Notes under the pieces: model-generated
The model's database searches: none
What the model was told of the DNA's origin: nothing
Seen by the model: the letters and a program-made list of their open reading frames with translations, nothing else
Made by a program: the position numbers and the translations under genes
Source of the DNA: CAIWHR01 sp039915505
GTDB taxonomy: Bacteria; Pseudomonadota; Gammaproteobacteria; Burkholderiales; Casimicrobiaceae
Direction of reading: 5' to 3'
Length of the DNA: 35,172 bases
Assembly: GCA_039915505.1 (NCBI GenBank)
Contig: JBDSND010000117.1
Span: 1-35,172 of the forward strand
Shown: one piece after another, positions 24,983 to 32,852 of the stretch
Layout: each line of letters starts with the position of its first letter
How positions within the stretch are numbered: the first letter of the stretch is position 1

Positions 24983-25918
24983 TCACGCCGCGCTGCGCAC
25001 GCCCAAGGGCCAGACCTCGGCCGACTTGATCAGGCGCGCAACGCGGACGCTGCCGTCGGCGCGCATCATGAGGTAGTCGACCCCCTGCTCCTCCAGGAAC
25101 GCCGGCCCGTCTTCCCCCAGCAGCATGGCGATGGTCGCGCACGCGCCCGCGACCATGCACAAGCTGGTCGCAACACTCACCGACTGCCACGTGTCGACCG
25201 GCCAGCCAGTGCGCGCATCGAGCACGTGACAGTAGCGCCGGCCTTCGAACTCCAGGTAACGCTCGTAATCGCCGCTGGTCGCGAGTGCGCCCGCCGCAAG
25301 CGCGACGGTCGCCACTACGGCCGCGCTGCGCGGATGGCGGATGCCAACCCGCCAGGCACGCCGGTCGGGTTGCGGGCCGATCACCCGGACGTCACCGCCG
25401 AGGTTGACCAGGCCGTGCACGATCCCATGCTCGAGGCAGCAGGTCGCCGCGCGGTCCGCGGCGTACTCCTTGCCGAAGCCGCCAAAGTCGAGCTCCATCC
25501 CAGATGTCGGCAAGAAAACGGCATGCGTCTCGCGGCGAACCCGCGACCATCCGATCAGCGCCGTGAGCCGCGCCAGCGTCGCGGCGTCGGGCAAGCTCGG
25601 CGGGGACGCGGTGAAGTTCCAGGCCCTTCGCAGCACGCCGGAGGTGACATCGAATGCCCCACCGCTCAATGCGTGACAGCGATCGGCGTAATCGAGCAAC
25701 GCGGCGGTCTCGTCATCGATGCAGACTGCCGCACGTCCGGCCGCGCGGTTGATGGCACTCGTGACGCTATCCGGCCGATAGCGCGAATACTTCGCCTCGA
25801 TGCGGCGCACGTCGGCAATCGCCGCAGCCGCGGCTGCGCGGACCGCGTGCGCGTCACCCCACAGCTGCAGCTCGTTGCAGCCGCCCATGGCGTTGAACTC
25901 GAATCGGTACAGGTCCAC
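24983..25918 (-). CDS. apbE: ApbE-family FAD:protein FMN transferase
   Basis: ApbE-type enzymes move FMN from FAD to a Thr/Ser of a target protein, or hydrolyse FAD. The chosen GTG start (MDLYRFEFNAMGG) gives 311 residues. Family motifs are visible: FNAMGGCNELQLW at the start, MELDFGGFGKEYAADRA (141-157), VNLGGDVRVIG (171-181), ATSGDYERYLE (213-223) and CHVLDARTGWPVD (230-242). No signal peptide or lipobox is present with this start, although many ApbE proteins are periplasmic. It is the last gene of the TlpA-DUF4266-DUF3570-ApbE cluster, starting 19 bases after the DUF3570 stop. Confidence 0.88.
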   Translation of the reverse strand: MDLYRFEFNAMGGCNELQLWGDAHAVRAAAAAAIADVRRIEAKYSRYRPDSVTSAINRAAGRAAVCIDDETAALLDYADRCHALSGGAFDVTSGVLRRAWNFTASPPSLPDAATLARLTALIGWSRVRRETHAVFLPTSGMELDFGGFGKEYAADRAATCCLEHGIVHGLVNLGGDVRVIGPQPDRRAWRVGIRHPRSAAVVATVALAAGALATSGDYERYLEFEGRRYCHVLDARTGWPVDTWQSVSVATSLCMVAGACATIAMLLGEDGPAFLEEQGVDYLMMRADGSVRVARLIKSAEVWPLGVRSAA

Positions 25919-25937
25919 GACGCGGAGTCCGAGCGAC

Positions 25938-27155
25938 TCAGAACCGGCGGGAGGCGCCGATCTGCACCCACCGCGCCGACAAGGGCTCGATACCGGGACT
26001 GCCGCTTCCGCCAAGACGCCATCGCGCGCGCTGCCGATAGGCCTCGAGCTTGAGATCAACGCTCCAGCTGTCGCCAAGCGCGACGACGACCTTGAGCCCC
26101 GGCGTCACCGCCCCGAAGGCGGCCAGGCGCGTATCGGCCGTGTATAGACCGCCTCGGACGAAACCGCGTGGAAACGGCGGATCGTGATAGAAGTCCGCGG
26201 CGCTCTGCGACGTGTAGCGCAGGCTCGGCGTCAGGGCGATCCCGTGCGGCAGGGTCTGCACCCACGCGAGCTCCAGGGTATGCACGTCGCTGCCGAACGA
26301 ATCGCGGACCAAGCGGTAGCCTATCTGCAGCGTGGCGTCGAGAGCAGTCACGCGCTGGTTGACACGCGTGAGCCACGCCAGCGTGCGGCGATGGTCCGGG
26401 CGCGCATCGAGCAGCTTGTACGGGTCGTCGTAATAGCCGTGACCGGTCGCGTAGGCGAGGTTGGACTGCACCAGGGTCGTCGCCGACAGCGCTTGGGTCA
26501 CACCGACCAGGACTTCGAGGGTGTGGCGCCGCTCGTCGACCGCTGCAGCGTTGACGCTGTCGATGCGGTCGGCGGCACCGGCGAAGCCCAGGGTCCAGGT
26601 GCGGTTGCGATCCTCGCTCGAGATGCGCAGGTCGGTGGACAGTGCGCGCGACAGGTAATCGCGTTCCGCGGAAATGGCGGCGCCGACACCGAACGCATAA
26701 CGACCCAGGTAGCGCGTCACCTTGACGTCACCGGCAGTGCGATGATCGGTGACCCCGATGCCGGATGCGCCGGACAGTGTGTTGAAGTAGAGCGGCGACG
26801 CACCCGACATGGTGTCGTGTACGAGCGTGCCTTCGAGCACGGTCGAATCGGGCAGCGGCTTCCGCACATAGAGTCCGGGTGCGCGGACCCGCATCCGCGC
26901 CGCCCCCGGCTGCCAGTCGCGGTAGTCGAGATATTTGAGGGCGATCACGCCATCGTCGGCGACATCCTGCGCGCTGGCGATGCCGGGCGTCACGCCGGGC
27001 AAGGCCATGGCCGCGGCGAAGAGCGCGGTGGAATGGCCCATGCCGCCGCTGCGAGTACCGGTCTCGGGCGCAGCCGCCACCGTCTCCGGCGCATGCGCCA
27101 TAGTCGGCGGCGCGGGCGCTTCCCCCTCGGTTGCTTCTGCCTCAGTTGCAGCCAC
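25938..27155 (-). CDS. DUF3570-domain protein, probable outer-membrane barrel
   Basis: Unknown function. The 405-residue product starts at a GTG overlapping the DUF4266 gene by 14 bases. A charged, Ala/Glu-rich N-terminus precedes a hydrophobic stretch (about 43-62, ending IASAQD) that may be the export signal. Residues 70-405 alternate short hydrophobic and polar segments rich in Tyr, Arg and Thr, and end in Phe (IGASRRF), as in outer-membrane beta-barrels. The DUF3570 family call comes from ALKYLDYRDWQPG, SPLYFNTLSGAS and DRNRTWTLGFAG-type segments and from the neighbours. An alternative start at Met39 would remove the acidic leader. Confidence 0.82.
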   Translation of the reverse strand: MAATEAEATEGEAPAPPTMAHAPETVAAAPETGTRSGGMGHSTALFAAAMALPGVTPGIASAQDVADDGVIALKYLDYRDWQPGAARMRVRAPGLYVRKPLPDSTVLEGTLVHDTMSGASPLYFNTLSGASGIGVTDHRTAGDVKVTRYLGRYAFGVGAAISAERDYLSRALSTDLRISSEDRNRTWTLGFAGAADRIDSVNAAAVDERRHTLEVLVGVTQALSATTLVQSNLAYATGHGYYDDPYKLLDARPDHRRTLAWLTRVNQRVTALDATLQIGYRLVRDSFGSDVHTLELAWVQTLPHGIALTPSLRYTSQSAADFYHDPPFPRGFVRGGLYTADTRLAAFGAVTPGLKVVVALGDSWSVDLKLEAYRQRARWRLGGSGSPGIEPLSARWVQIGASRRF

Positions 27156-27369
27156 ACCCGCCTCCGCCCACGCCGTAGCCCCCGCTCGCGGCTTCCTTGC
27201 TGGTGTAGACGTGCCGGGCGTTCCGGCTGTCGAGCGCGTCGGCGTCGAATTGCATGTCGCTTCTCGCCAGCTCGCCCTTTTCCCAGGGTCTCGGCGGCGC
27301 GTACGCCGCGCAGCCGGCCAGCGTGGCGGCGATGGCGACGGTGATGACGATGGTGGCGGTGCGGATCAT
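27142..27369 (-). CDS. DUF4266-domain small lipoprotein with GGGGCGCN tail
   Basis: A 75-residue predicted lipoprotein of unknown function. The ATG places a lipobox TLAGC with the lipidated cysteine at residue 20. The body contains PPRPWEKGELARSDMQF, typical of DUF4266, and VYTSKEAASGGYG. The C-terminus is GGGGCGCN with Cys72 and Cys74, a Gly/Cys tail that looks like a metal, thiol or modification site. It lies 23 bases after the TlpA-like gene and overlaps the DUF3570 gene, so it is probably co-translated with it. What the tail binds or how it is modified cannot be seen. Confidence 0.85.
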   Translation of the reverse strand: MIRTATIVITVAIAATLAGCAAYAPPRPWEKGELARSDMQFDADALDSRNARHVYTSKEAASGGYGVGGGGCGCN

Positions 27370-27392
27370 GCGTACTGCGGTCGGTGACGACG

Positions 27393-27944
27393 TCAGCGGG
27401 CTTCGAGGGCCTTGCGAATGCGGGCTTCGAGGGCATCCTTGGTGGTCTCGTCGAAACCCGTTTCCATCGCCACGACCTTGCCCTGGCGATCGAGCAGAAA
27501 AGAGCTCGGCATGCCGCGCACGCCCCACGCGGAAGGCGTCGCCCCGGCGGCGTCGAACACGACGGTGAATGCCGCCGGCTGCTGCTGCAGGAAGCGATCC
27601 GCGTCTCCCCGCTTCTTGTCGACGTTGACCCCGATCACGGTCAGGCCGTCGGCGTGATAACGGCGGCTCATCTCGCTCATCCACGGAAACGAGCGGCGGC
27701 AAGGTGCGCACCAAGAGGCCCAGAAATCGACATACACCACCTTGCCGCGCAACCGGTCGAGCGAAACGAGCTCACCCGTGGCCTCGAGCAGGGCAAAACC
27801 CGGGGGGGCTTCGCCTACGACCATAGCCAGCGCGGACCCCGTACATGCCAACGCGAGGCACAGCGACATGGCGGCGCGCCACAACGGGCGCTGCGACAGG
27901 CGCGGCGACCGGCGCAGCATCGGGTGCAGGCGGAGTAAGATCAT
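27393..27944 (-). CDS. TlpA-like periplasmic thioredoxin
   Basis: Predicted exported thiol-disulfide protein of 183 residues. A basic N-terminus and hydrophobic segment end at CTGSALA (about 40), followed by a thioredoxin fold with YVDFWASWCAPCRRSF (CxxC at Cys79 and Cys82) and the cis-proline loop RGMPSSFLLD. It is the first gene of the TlpA-DUF4266-DUF3570-ApbE cluster and could keep the Cys pair of the DUF4266 lipoprotein reduced. The start is uncertain: ATGs at 27944, 27920 and Met26 are all possible and none has a good ribosome site. The first is used here. Confidence 0.85.
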   Translation of the reverse strand: MILLRLHPMLRRSPRLSQRPLWRAAMSLCLALACTGSALAMVVGEAPPGFALLEATGELVSLDRLRGKVVYVDFWASWCAPCRRSFPWMSEMSRRYHADGLTVIGVNVDKKRGDADRFLQQQPAAFTVVFDAAGATPSAWGVRGMPSSFLLDRQGKVVAMETGFDETTKDALEARIRKALEAR

Positions 27945-28045
27945 GTGCGATTTCACAGGATGCAAGGCGAGGACAGGGCGCCCAGTGCCCACCAATTGCG
28001 AACACGGCACCCCTGCCCGATATTCCGACATCCCCGGCAGGAAGG

Positions 28046-29782
28046 CTAGGCGTTCAGGCGTTCCAGAAGCGCCGCCAGTCGGGTAGGGTCGTCGCTGCGC
28101 CGGATCCGGGCGATCACGGGTTGGATTTGCTTGATCTCGCTCGTCAACACGCGTTGCTTGACCGAGAGCAGGTGCGCCGGGTGCATCGAGAAGTCGCGCA
28201 GGCCCATGCCGAGGAGCAGGCGCGTCAGCCGCACGTCGCCGGCCATCTCGCCGCACAGCGCCACCGGCACTTTGGCGCGATTGGCCGCCGTGATCGCCAT
28301 GTCGATGAGGCGCAGCACCGCCGGGTGCAGCGGATCGTAAAGGTGCGACACCGCCTCGTCGGAGCGATCGACCGCGAGGGTGTACTGGATGAGGTCGTTG
28401 GTACCGATCGAAACGAAGTCGAGGCGCTTCAGAAACGACGCGACGGCGAGCACCGCGGCCGGGATCTCGAGCATGCCGCCGATTAGGATGTCGGCATTGA
28501 AGGCCACGCCCTGCTCGCGAAGCGTTTCCTTGGCATGGTCGATCAGCGCCAGGGTCTGCTCGATCTCCGCGACCGACGCCAGCATCGGCACCAGGATGCG
28601 GACGTTGCCATAACGCGAGGCGCGCAGGATGGCGCGCAGCTGGGTCTGGAACAACCGGGGCTCGGCGAGACAGAACCGGATTGCCCGCAGTCCGAGGGCC
28701 GGGTTGGGCGCCACCCGCGCGAGTCCGGCGAGGCCCTCCTTCTGCTTGTCGGCCCCGAGATCGAACGTGCGGATCACCACCGGCCGCTTCTCCATGCCCT
28801 CGGCCACCGCGCGGTAAGCTTCGAATTGCTCGTCTTCCGTGGGCAGACCCTCGCGGTTGAGGAACAGGAACTCGGAACGAAACAGTCCGACGCCGTCGGC
28901 GCCGACCTCGATGGTCTGGGCGAGATCCTCGGGCAGCTCGATGTTCGTGCACAGGTCGACGTGGTGCCCGTCGAGGGTGGTGGCCGGCTTGGTCTTCAGG
29001 CGCTTGAGCTTGGCCCGGGCGAGCTCGAGTTCGGACTGCTTCAGCCGGTACTCGGCCAGCACCGACTTGTCCGGATTGACGATGACCACGCTGTTGCTGC
29101 CGTCGACGATCAGGAGCTCGTTCTCGCGGATCAGCGCCCTGGCATTGTGGGTGGCCACGACCGCGGGCACATTCAGGCTCCGGGCCACGATGGCCGTGTG
29201 CGAGGTCGCTCCGCCGAGATCGGTCAGGAAGGCGCCGAAGCGGTGCTGTTTGAACTGGATCACATCGGCCGGAGAAAGATCGTGCGCGACCAGGATGGTG
29301 TGCTGGTCGACGCCCTGCGGCACGATCGCGCCGGGCTTTCCGAGCAAGCGTTTCAGCACCCGCTCGACCACTTGCACGACGTCGGCCTTGCGCTCCCGCA
29401 GGTAGGCATCCTCGATGAGGTCGAACTCTCCGACCAGCACATTCATTTGCTGAGTTAGCGCCCACTCCGCATTGCAGCGTTGCTCCGCAATGATCCGGGC
29501 GGGCTGCTCAGCAATGGTCGGGTCGTGCAGGATCATCCAGTGCACGTCCAGGAAGGCGCCTACTTCGGCCGGGGCGTCGCCCGCCACGATGGCGCTACGC
29601 AGCGCCTCGAGCTCGCGCTGCACCTCGGCCAGCGCATTGCCGAAGCGGGTGATCTCTCCCTGCACCTGGTGGGGGCCTATCGAGTAATGCGCCACCTCGA
29701 GGGTGGCGTGGGAGATGAGCTGCGCGCGCCCTATCGCGATGCCGCTCGACACGCCGATGCCATGCAGCGCGAAGCTCGTCAT
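28046..29782 (-). CDS. ptsI: PTS enzyme I (phosphoenolpyruvate-protein phosphotransferase)
   Basis: Cytosolic enzyme that passes phosphate from PEP to HPr. The chosen ATG (MTSFALHGIGVSSGIAIG) gives 578 residues, the family length. Motifs: phospho-histidine His195 in TDLGGATSHTAIVA, GVGLFRSEFLF, the PEP-binding SIGTNDLIQYTLAVDRS and LCGEMAGD with the C-terminal active Cys. Upstream in-frame codons (Arg-rich) extend into the gap after ptsH and are not EI-like. It is the last gene of gshB-EIIA-ptsH-ptsI. Confidence 0.96.
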   Translation of the reverse strand: MTSFALHGIGVSSGIAIGRAQLISHATLEVAHYSIGPHQVQGEITRFGNALAEVQRELEALRSAIVAGDAPAEVGAFLDVHWMILHDPTIAEQPARIIAEQRCNAEWALTQQMNVLVGEFDLIEDAYLRERKADVVQVVERVLKRLLGKPGAIVPQGVDQHTILVAHDLSPADVIQFKQHRFGAFLTDLGGATSHTAIVARSLNVPAVVATHNARALIRENELLIVDGSNSVVIVNPDKSVLAEYRLKQSELELARAKLKRLKTKPATTLDGHHVDLCTNIELPEDLAQTIEVGADGVGLFRSEFLFLNREGLPTEDEQFEAYRAVAEGMEKRPVVIRTFDLGADKQKEGLAGLARVAPNPALGLRAIRFCLAEPRLFQTQLRAILRASRYGNVRILVPMLASVAEIEQTLALIDHAKETLREQGVAFNADILIGGMLEIPAAVLAVASFLKRLDFVSIGTNDLIQYTLAVDRSDEAVSHLYDPLHPAVLRLIDMAITAANRAKVPVALCGEMAGDVRLTRLLLGMGLRDFSMHPAHLLSVKQRVLTSEIKQIQPVIARIRRSDDPTRLAALLERLNA

Positions 29783-29866
29783 GATGGGCCTAGCCGCTCC
29801 CCCGCGTCGTCGACGGTCCGTTGCCCGCCGCAATGCCCGGCGGCATCCGCTGGCACCGCGGCCGGG

Positions 29867-30136
29867 TCACTTTCCTTCGCCGAAATAGTCGCTGATGAGC
29901 GCGACCAGTGCATCCATCGCCGCTTCCTCATCGCTGCCACTGGTCTCCAAGGTGATCTTCGCGCCCTTGCCGGCTGCCAGCATCATGACGCCCATGATGC
30001 TCTTGGCGTTCACCTTGCGGCCGTTGCGTGCCATGTGAACCTCGCACTGGAACTTGGCGGCGAGTTGCGTGAGCTTGGCCGACGCCCGGGCATGCAGCCC
30101 GAGCTTGTTGAGGATCTCAACCTCGCGTTGCTGCAT
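29867..30136 (-). CDS. ptsH: Phosphocarrier protein HPr
   Basis: Small PTS phosphocarrier of 89 residues. His15 (phosphorylated by enzyme I) lies in KLGLHARAS, and Ser46 (the HPr kinase site) in NAKSIMGVMML, so both regulatory positions are intact. The start ATG overlaps the end of the EIIA gene by 20 bases. A longer start at 30157 is possible but adds non-family sequence. Confidence 0.96.
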   Translation of the reverse strand: MQQREVEILNKLGLHARASAKLTQLAAKFQCEVHMARNGRKVNAKSIMGVMMLAAGKGAKITLETSGSDEEAAMDALVALISDYFGEGK

Positions 30137-30530
30137 GGGCAGAGCCCGTCTCGACATGCAGAACGCCCTCGCACCCTCCCGAAACCGCCTTGGTGACCAT
30201 CGTGTCGAGGTCGCGGGTCCGGTAGGTGAAGGCGCGCACGAGCATCGGCAGGTTGACGCCCGCGACGACCGCGACGTGACCGGGTCGGAGCAGCTTCACC
30301 GCCAAGTTCGAAGGCGTCGCGCCGTAGATATCGGAGAACACCAGCAGGCCCTCGCCGGTGTTGAGATGCTCGGCCTGTTCTCGAGCGCGCGGCAGCAGCA
30401 TCATGGGATCGTCGCTGGCGGCGACCGACAGCACGTCGAACTGCGCGGGACGTCCGCCCAGTACATGGCTCACGGCACGGAGGAGGCTGTCGCCGAGGTT
30501 GTCGTGCGCGATAATGAGGACGCCGATCAT
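30117..30530 (-). CDS. PTS EIIA component, mannose/fructose family
   Basis: Cytosolic EIIA of the mannose (ManX) family, 137 residues. Active-site His9 lies in MIGVLIIAHDNLGDSLL. The downstream FSDIYGATPSNLAVKLL and the LVRAFTYR segment are typical. No EIIB, EIIC or EIID gene is visible, and in betaproteobacteria this EIIA-HPr-EI set is generally considered regulatory rather than a sugar importer. It starts 101 bases after gshB and overlaps ptsH. Confidence 0.94.
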   Translation of the reverse strand: MIGVLIIAHDNLGDSLLRAVSHVLGGRPAQFDVLSVAASDDPMMLLPRAREQAEHLNTGEGLLVFSDIYGATPSNLAVKLLRPGHVAVVAGVNLPMLVRAFTYRTRDLDTMVTKAVSGGCEGVLHVETGSAHAATRG

Positions 30531-30631
30531 TGCCAAGTCCGTGCCCGGCGGCGGTAACGAGGCGCAGTACGCCGCGGTCTGTGACGATGGTAGCACGCAG
30601 GCTGCGGACCGCCGCCGCGCTGCCGCCGCGA

Positions 30632-31600
30632 TCAAGGCATGGTTGTTGCCGGCGCGCGGACCGCAACCGCCCGTTCGAGCGCGGTCGCGAACATCCCGCC
30701 GGTGTCGAACCCCGTCTGCTGGGCGATCTCCACGAAGCACGTCGGGCTGGTGACGTTGATCTCGGTGAGGTAGCCGCCGATGACATCGAGACCGACCACC
30801 AGCATGCCATCGGCCCACAGGCGCGGCCCGATCGCTTCAGCAATCTGCCGCTCCCTGGGGGTGAGCGGCATGGCCACGCCGCGTCCGCCGACCGCGAGGT
30901 TGCCGCGAGTCTCGCCGGGCTTGGGAATCCTCGCCAGCGAGAACGGCACCGGCTCGCCGGCGATCACCAGCACCCGCTTGTCGCCCTCGGCGATCTCGGG
31001 AATGAAACGTTGCGCCATCACGGTGCGCGCCCCCGCCTGGTTCAAGGTCTCGATGATGACGTTGCGGTTCGGGTCGTCGGTCTTTACCCGGAAGATCGAC
31101 GTTCCGCCCATGCCATCCATCGGCTTCAGGATGACATCGCGCTCGCGGTCGATGAATGCCTCGATCCGCGCCCGGTCGCGGGTGACGAGCGTGGCGGCCA
31201 CGAACTGCGGGAAATTGGTGATCGCGAACTTCTCGTTGCAGTCCCGAATCGCGCCCGGCCGGTTGTAGACCAGAGCACCTTCGCGCTCCGCCGCCTCGAG
31301 GAGGTACGTGGCGTAAACGTACTCCATGTCGAAGGGTGGATCCTTGCGCATGATCACCGCGTCGAACGACGCCAGCGCCTGCGACCGTGGCTCCCCCGCC
31401 GAGTACCACGCGTCGTCATCGTCGGACAGGGTAAGGGGCAGCGTGCGGGCGTGGGTGCCCGAGGCGTCCCAGGCGATATCGACGGGTTCCAGGGCGTGGA
31501 TGATGTGGCCGCGCTTGGCGAGGGCCCGCATCATGGCAACGCTCGAGTCCTTGTAGGCCTTGAGCGCAAGCAGCGGGTCGAGGATGAAGGCGACGTTCAT
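30632..31600 (-). CDS. gshB: Glutathione synthetase
   Basis: ATP-grasp ligase that joins gamma-glutamylcysteine and glycine. The ATG (MNVAFILDPLLALKAYKDSS) gives 322 residues, normal for the proteobacterial enzyme. Landmarks: MRKDPPFDMEYVYATYLLE, YNRPGAIRDCNEKF, ATP-grasp segments VILKPMDGMGGTSIFRV and AQRFIPEIAEGDKRVLVI, and the C-terminal EINVTSPTCFVEI. It is the first visible gene of the gshB-PTS cluster. gshA is not in the 350 bases upstream. Confidence 0.97.
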   Translation of the reverse strand: MNVAFILDPLLALKAYKDSSVAMMRALAKRGHIIHALEPVDIAWDASGTHARTLPLTLSDDDDAWYSAGEPRSQALASFDAVIMRKDPPFDMEYVYATYLLEAAEREGALVYNRPGAIRDCNEKFAITNFPQFVAATLVTRDRARIEAFIDRERDVILKPMDGMGGTSIFRVKTDDPNRNVIIETLNQAGARTVMAQRFIPEIAEGDKRVLVIAGEPVPFSLARIPKPGETRGNLAVGGRGVAMPLTPRERQIAEAIGPRLWADGMLVVGLDVIGGYLTEINVTSPTCFVEIAQQTGFDTGGMFATALERAVAVRAPATTMP

Positions 31601-31950
31601 GGGCGCGAGTGAATGGGTACGCGCCATGCTACCGCATCAGCCGCTCGCGCCGGAACGAACCACCCGCTGGCGGCGCGACTACCCGTGCACACGTGGCCAG
31701 CGTGTGCGGCCCATGCGCCCGCGTCGGTTCGCAAACGGCATCGTTCGATGCTGGCCATGATGCCGTTGGCAGATGATTGGTGCGTACGAAGGGCTAACGC
31801 TAACGTAAGACCAATGTCGAAGGGCCTTGCGATACAGCCCCATACACTCCCAGCTGGCGACCCGAGCGATGGACTCCACGGGACCGCCTCAACGGAGTGA
31901 TTGCTTGCGCCGAATTCGTTCGACCGTGCGCGGCGCTTCGATCGGAACCA
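31601..31950. other. Gene-free stretch between the PhyH gene and gshB
   Basis: 350 bases with no convincing gene. It must hold the gshB promoter, but no good -10/-35 pair was recognised. It contains a perfect 9-bp inverted repeat AACGGCATC/GATGCCGTT (31734-31742 and 31759-31767, 16-base spacer) and a short direct repeat GCTAACGCTAACG near 31793-31806. Confidence 0.4.
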
Positions 31951-32817
31951 TCAGGGCCGTGCGGCGCGCCCGGGCAATGCCCGGGGATCATTAAAGTTCG
32001 GCACTCCAGTGCCACGGTAGAGGATGGCGGCCTGGCGCTCGGTGATACGCGTGTGGAGCGCGACAAAGGCGGGGTCCATGTCGCGTGGCGGCCGGGGCTC
32101 GTGCTCGAAATGCCGGTACGAGTCGCCGCCGTGAACCAGGGTCGCGCTATCTTCGCCCTCGATCTGGCTGACGCTGGTCGGGATGTAGCGGATCGCAAAG
32201 CCGATGCGCCGGTCGTTCGAGTGGTTGGGCGCCGAGCCGTGGACGAGCCGAACGTGGTGCAGCGACATTTCACCAGGCCGCAGTTCGATCACGCGCGCCT
32301 GCGCAGGATCGACGTCAACGGCCACTTCCTGGCCGCGCGTCAGCATGTTGTCCTTGGAAAAGGTGTCGCGGTGCGGAATCTGGTCCGACGTGTGCGTGCC
32401 GGGAATGAACTCCATTGCGCCGTTGCCGCGGTTGCTCGGCGTAAGCGCGACCCAGGCGGTGACCACGTCGGGCCGGCTCAGTCCCCAGTACGTCGAATCC
32501 TGGTGCCAAGACACGAAAGCGGGATTGTTTGCTTCCTTGATGAAGAAGTTGGTTGTCCAGCACAGCAGGTCGGGGCCGTAGAGGTCCACCACCGCGTCGA
32601 CAATGCGGCTCTCGCGAACGAGATCGCCGAGCCACGAGAAGAGCAGGTGCGACTTGTGCCGCAGGCCACCCGCGAGCGGCCCCCCGGCTTGCGCTTCGAA
32701 GTCTTCGAGACGTTGGCGAATGGCCAGCGCCTGGGCTTCCGGGATCGCGCGTATCGGATACACGCAGCCTTCTCGTCTGTACTGGTCGATCTGCGCTTCG
32801 GTAAGTACGTTGGGCAT
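31951..32817 (-). CDS. PhyH-family Fe(II)/2-oxoglutarate dioxygenase
   Basis: Predicted cytosolic non-heme iron oxygenase, 288 residues, from an ATG with a GGAGA ribosome site. The iron-binding facial triad is visible as SWHQDSTYWG (His105, Asp107) and a distal His near 193 in LVHGSAPNHSNDRRIGFAIR, followed by the Arg (203/204) expected to bind 2-oxoglutarate. Substrate is unknown. Relatives hydroxylate lipids, amino acids, ectoine or phosphonates. It lies 35 bases after livF on the same strand, so its substrate may be what the neighbouring ABC transporter imports (inference). Confidence 0.88.
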   Translation of the reverse strand: MPNVLTEAQIDQYRREGCVYPIRAIPEAQALAIRQRLEDFEAQAGGPLAGGLRHKSHLLFSWLGDLVRESRIVDAVVDLYGPDLLCWTTNFFIKEANNPAFVSWHQDSTYWGLSRPDVVTAWVALTPSNRGNGAMEFIPGTHTSDQIPHRDTFSKDNMLTRGQEVAVDVDPAQARVIELRPGEMSLHHVRLVHGSAPNHSNDRRIGFAIRYIPTSVSQIEGEDSATLVHGGDSYRHFEHEPRPPRDMDPAFVALHTRITERQAAILYRGTGVPNFNDPRALPGRAARP

Positions 32818-32852
32818 GATGTCTCCGTTGCGTGTCTGTGCCTCTGGAACGC

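Noticed and set aside
27970..28040. Weak hairpin CCTGCC/GGCAGG between ptsI and the thioredoxin gene as a terminator
   Set aside because: Only six base pairs, a large loop and no T-tract.
27945..29465. A 690-residue minus-strand frame running from ptsI into the thioredoxin gene
   Set aside because: Only its last 183 residues resemble a protein. The rest lies in the wrong frame of ptsI, which is itself unmistakable.
31969..31985. Hairpin CCCGGGC-AAT-GCCCGGG as a terminator of the PhyH gene
   Set aside because: It is inside the last codons of the gene and has no T-run, so it is more simply explained by the Pro/Gly/Arg codons there.
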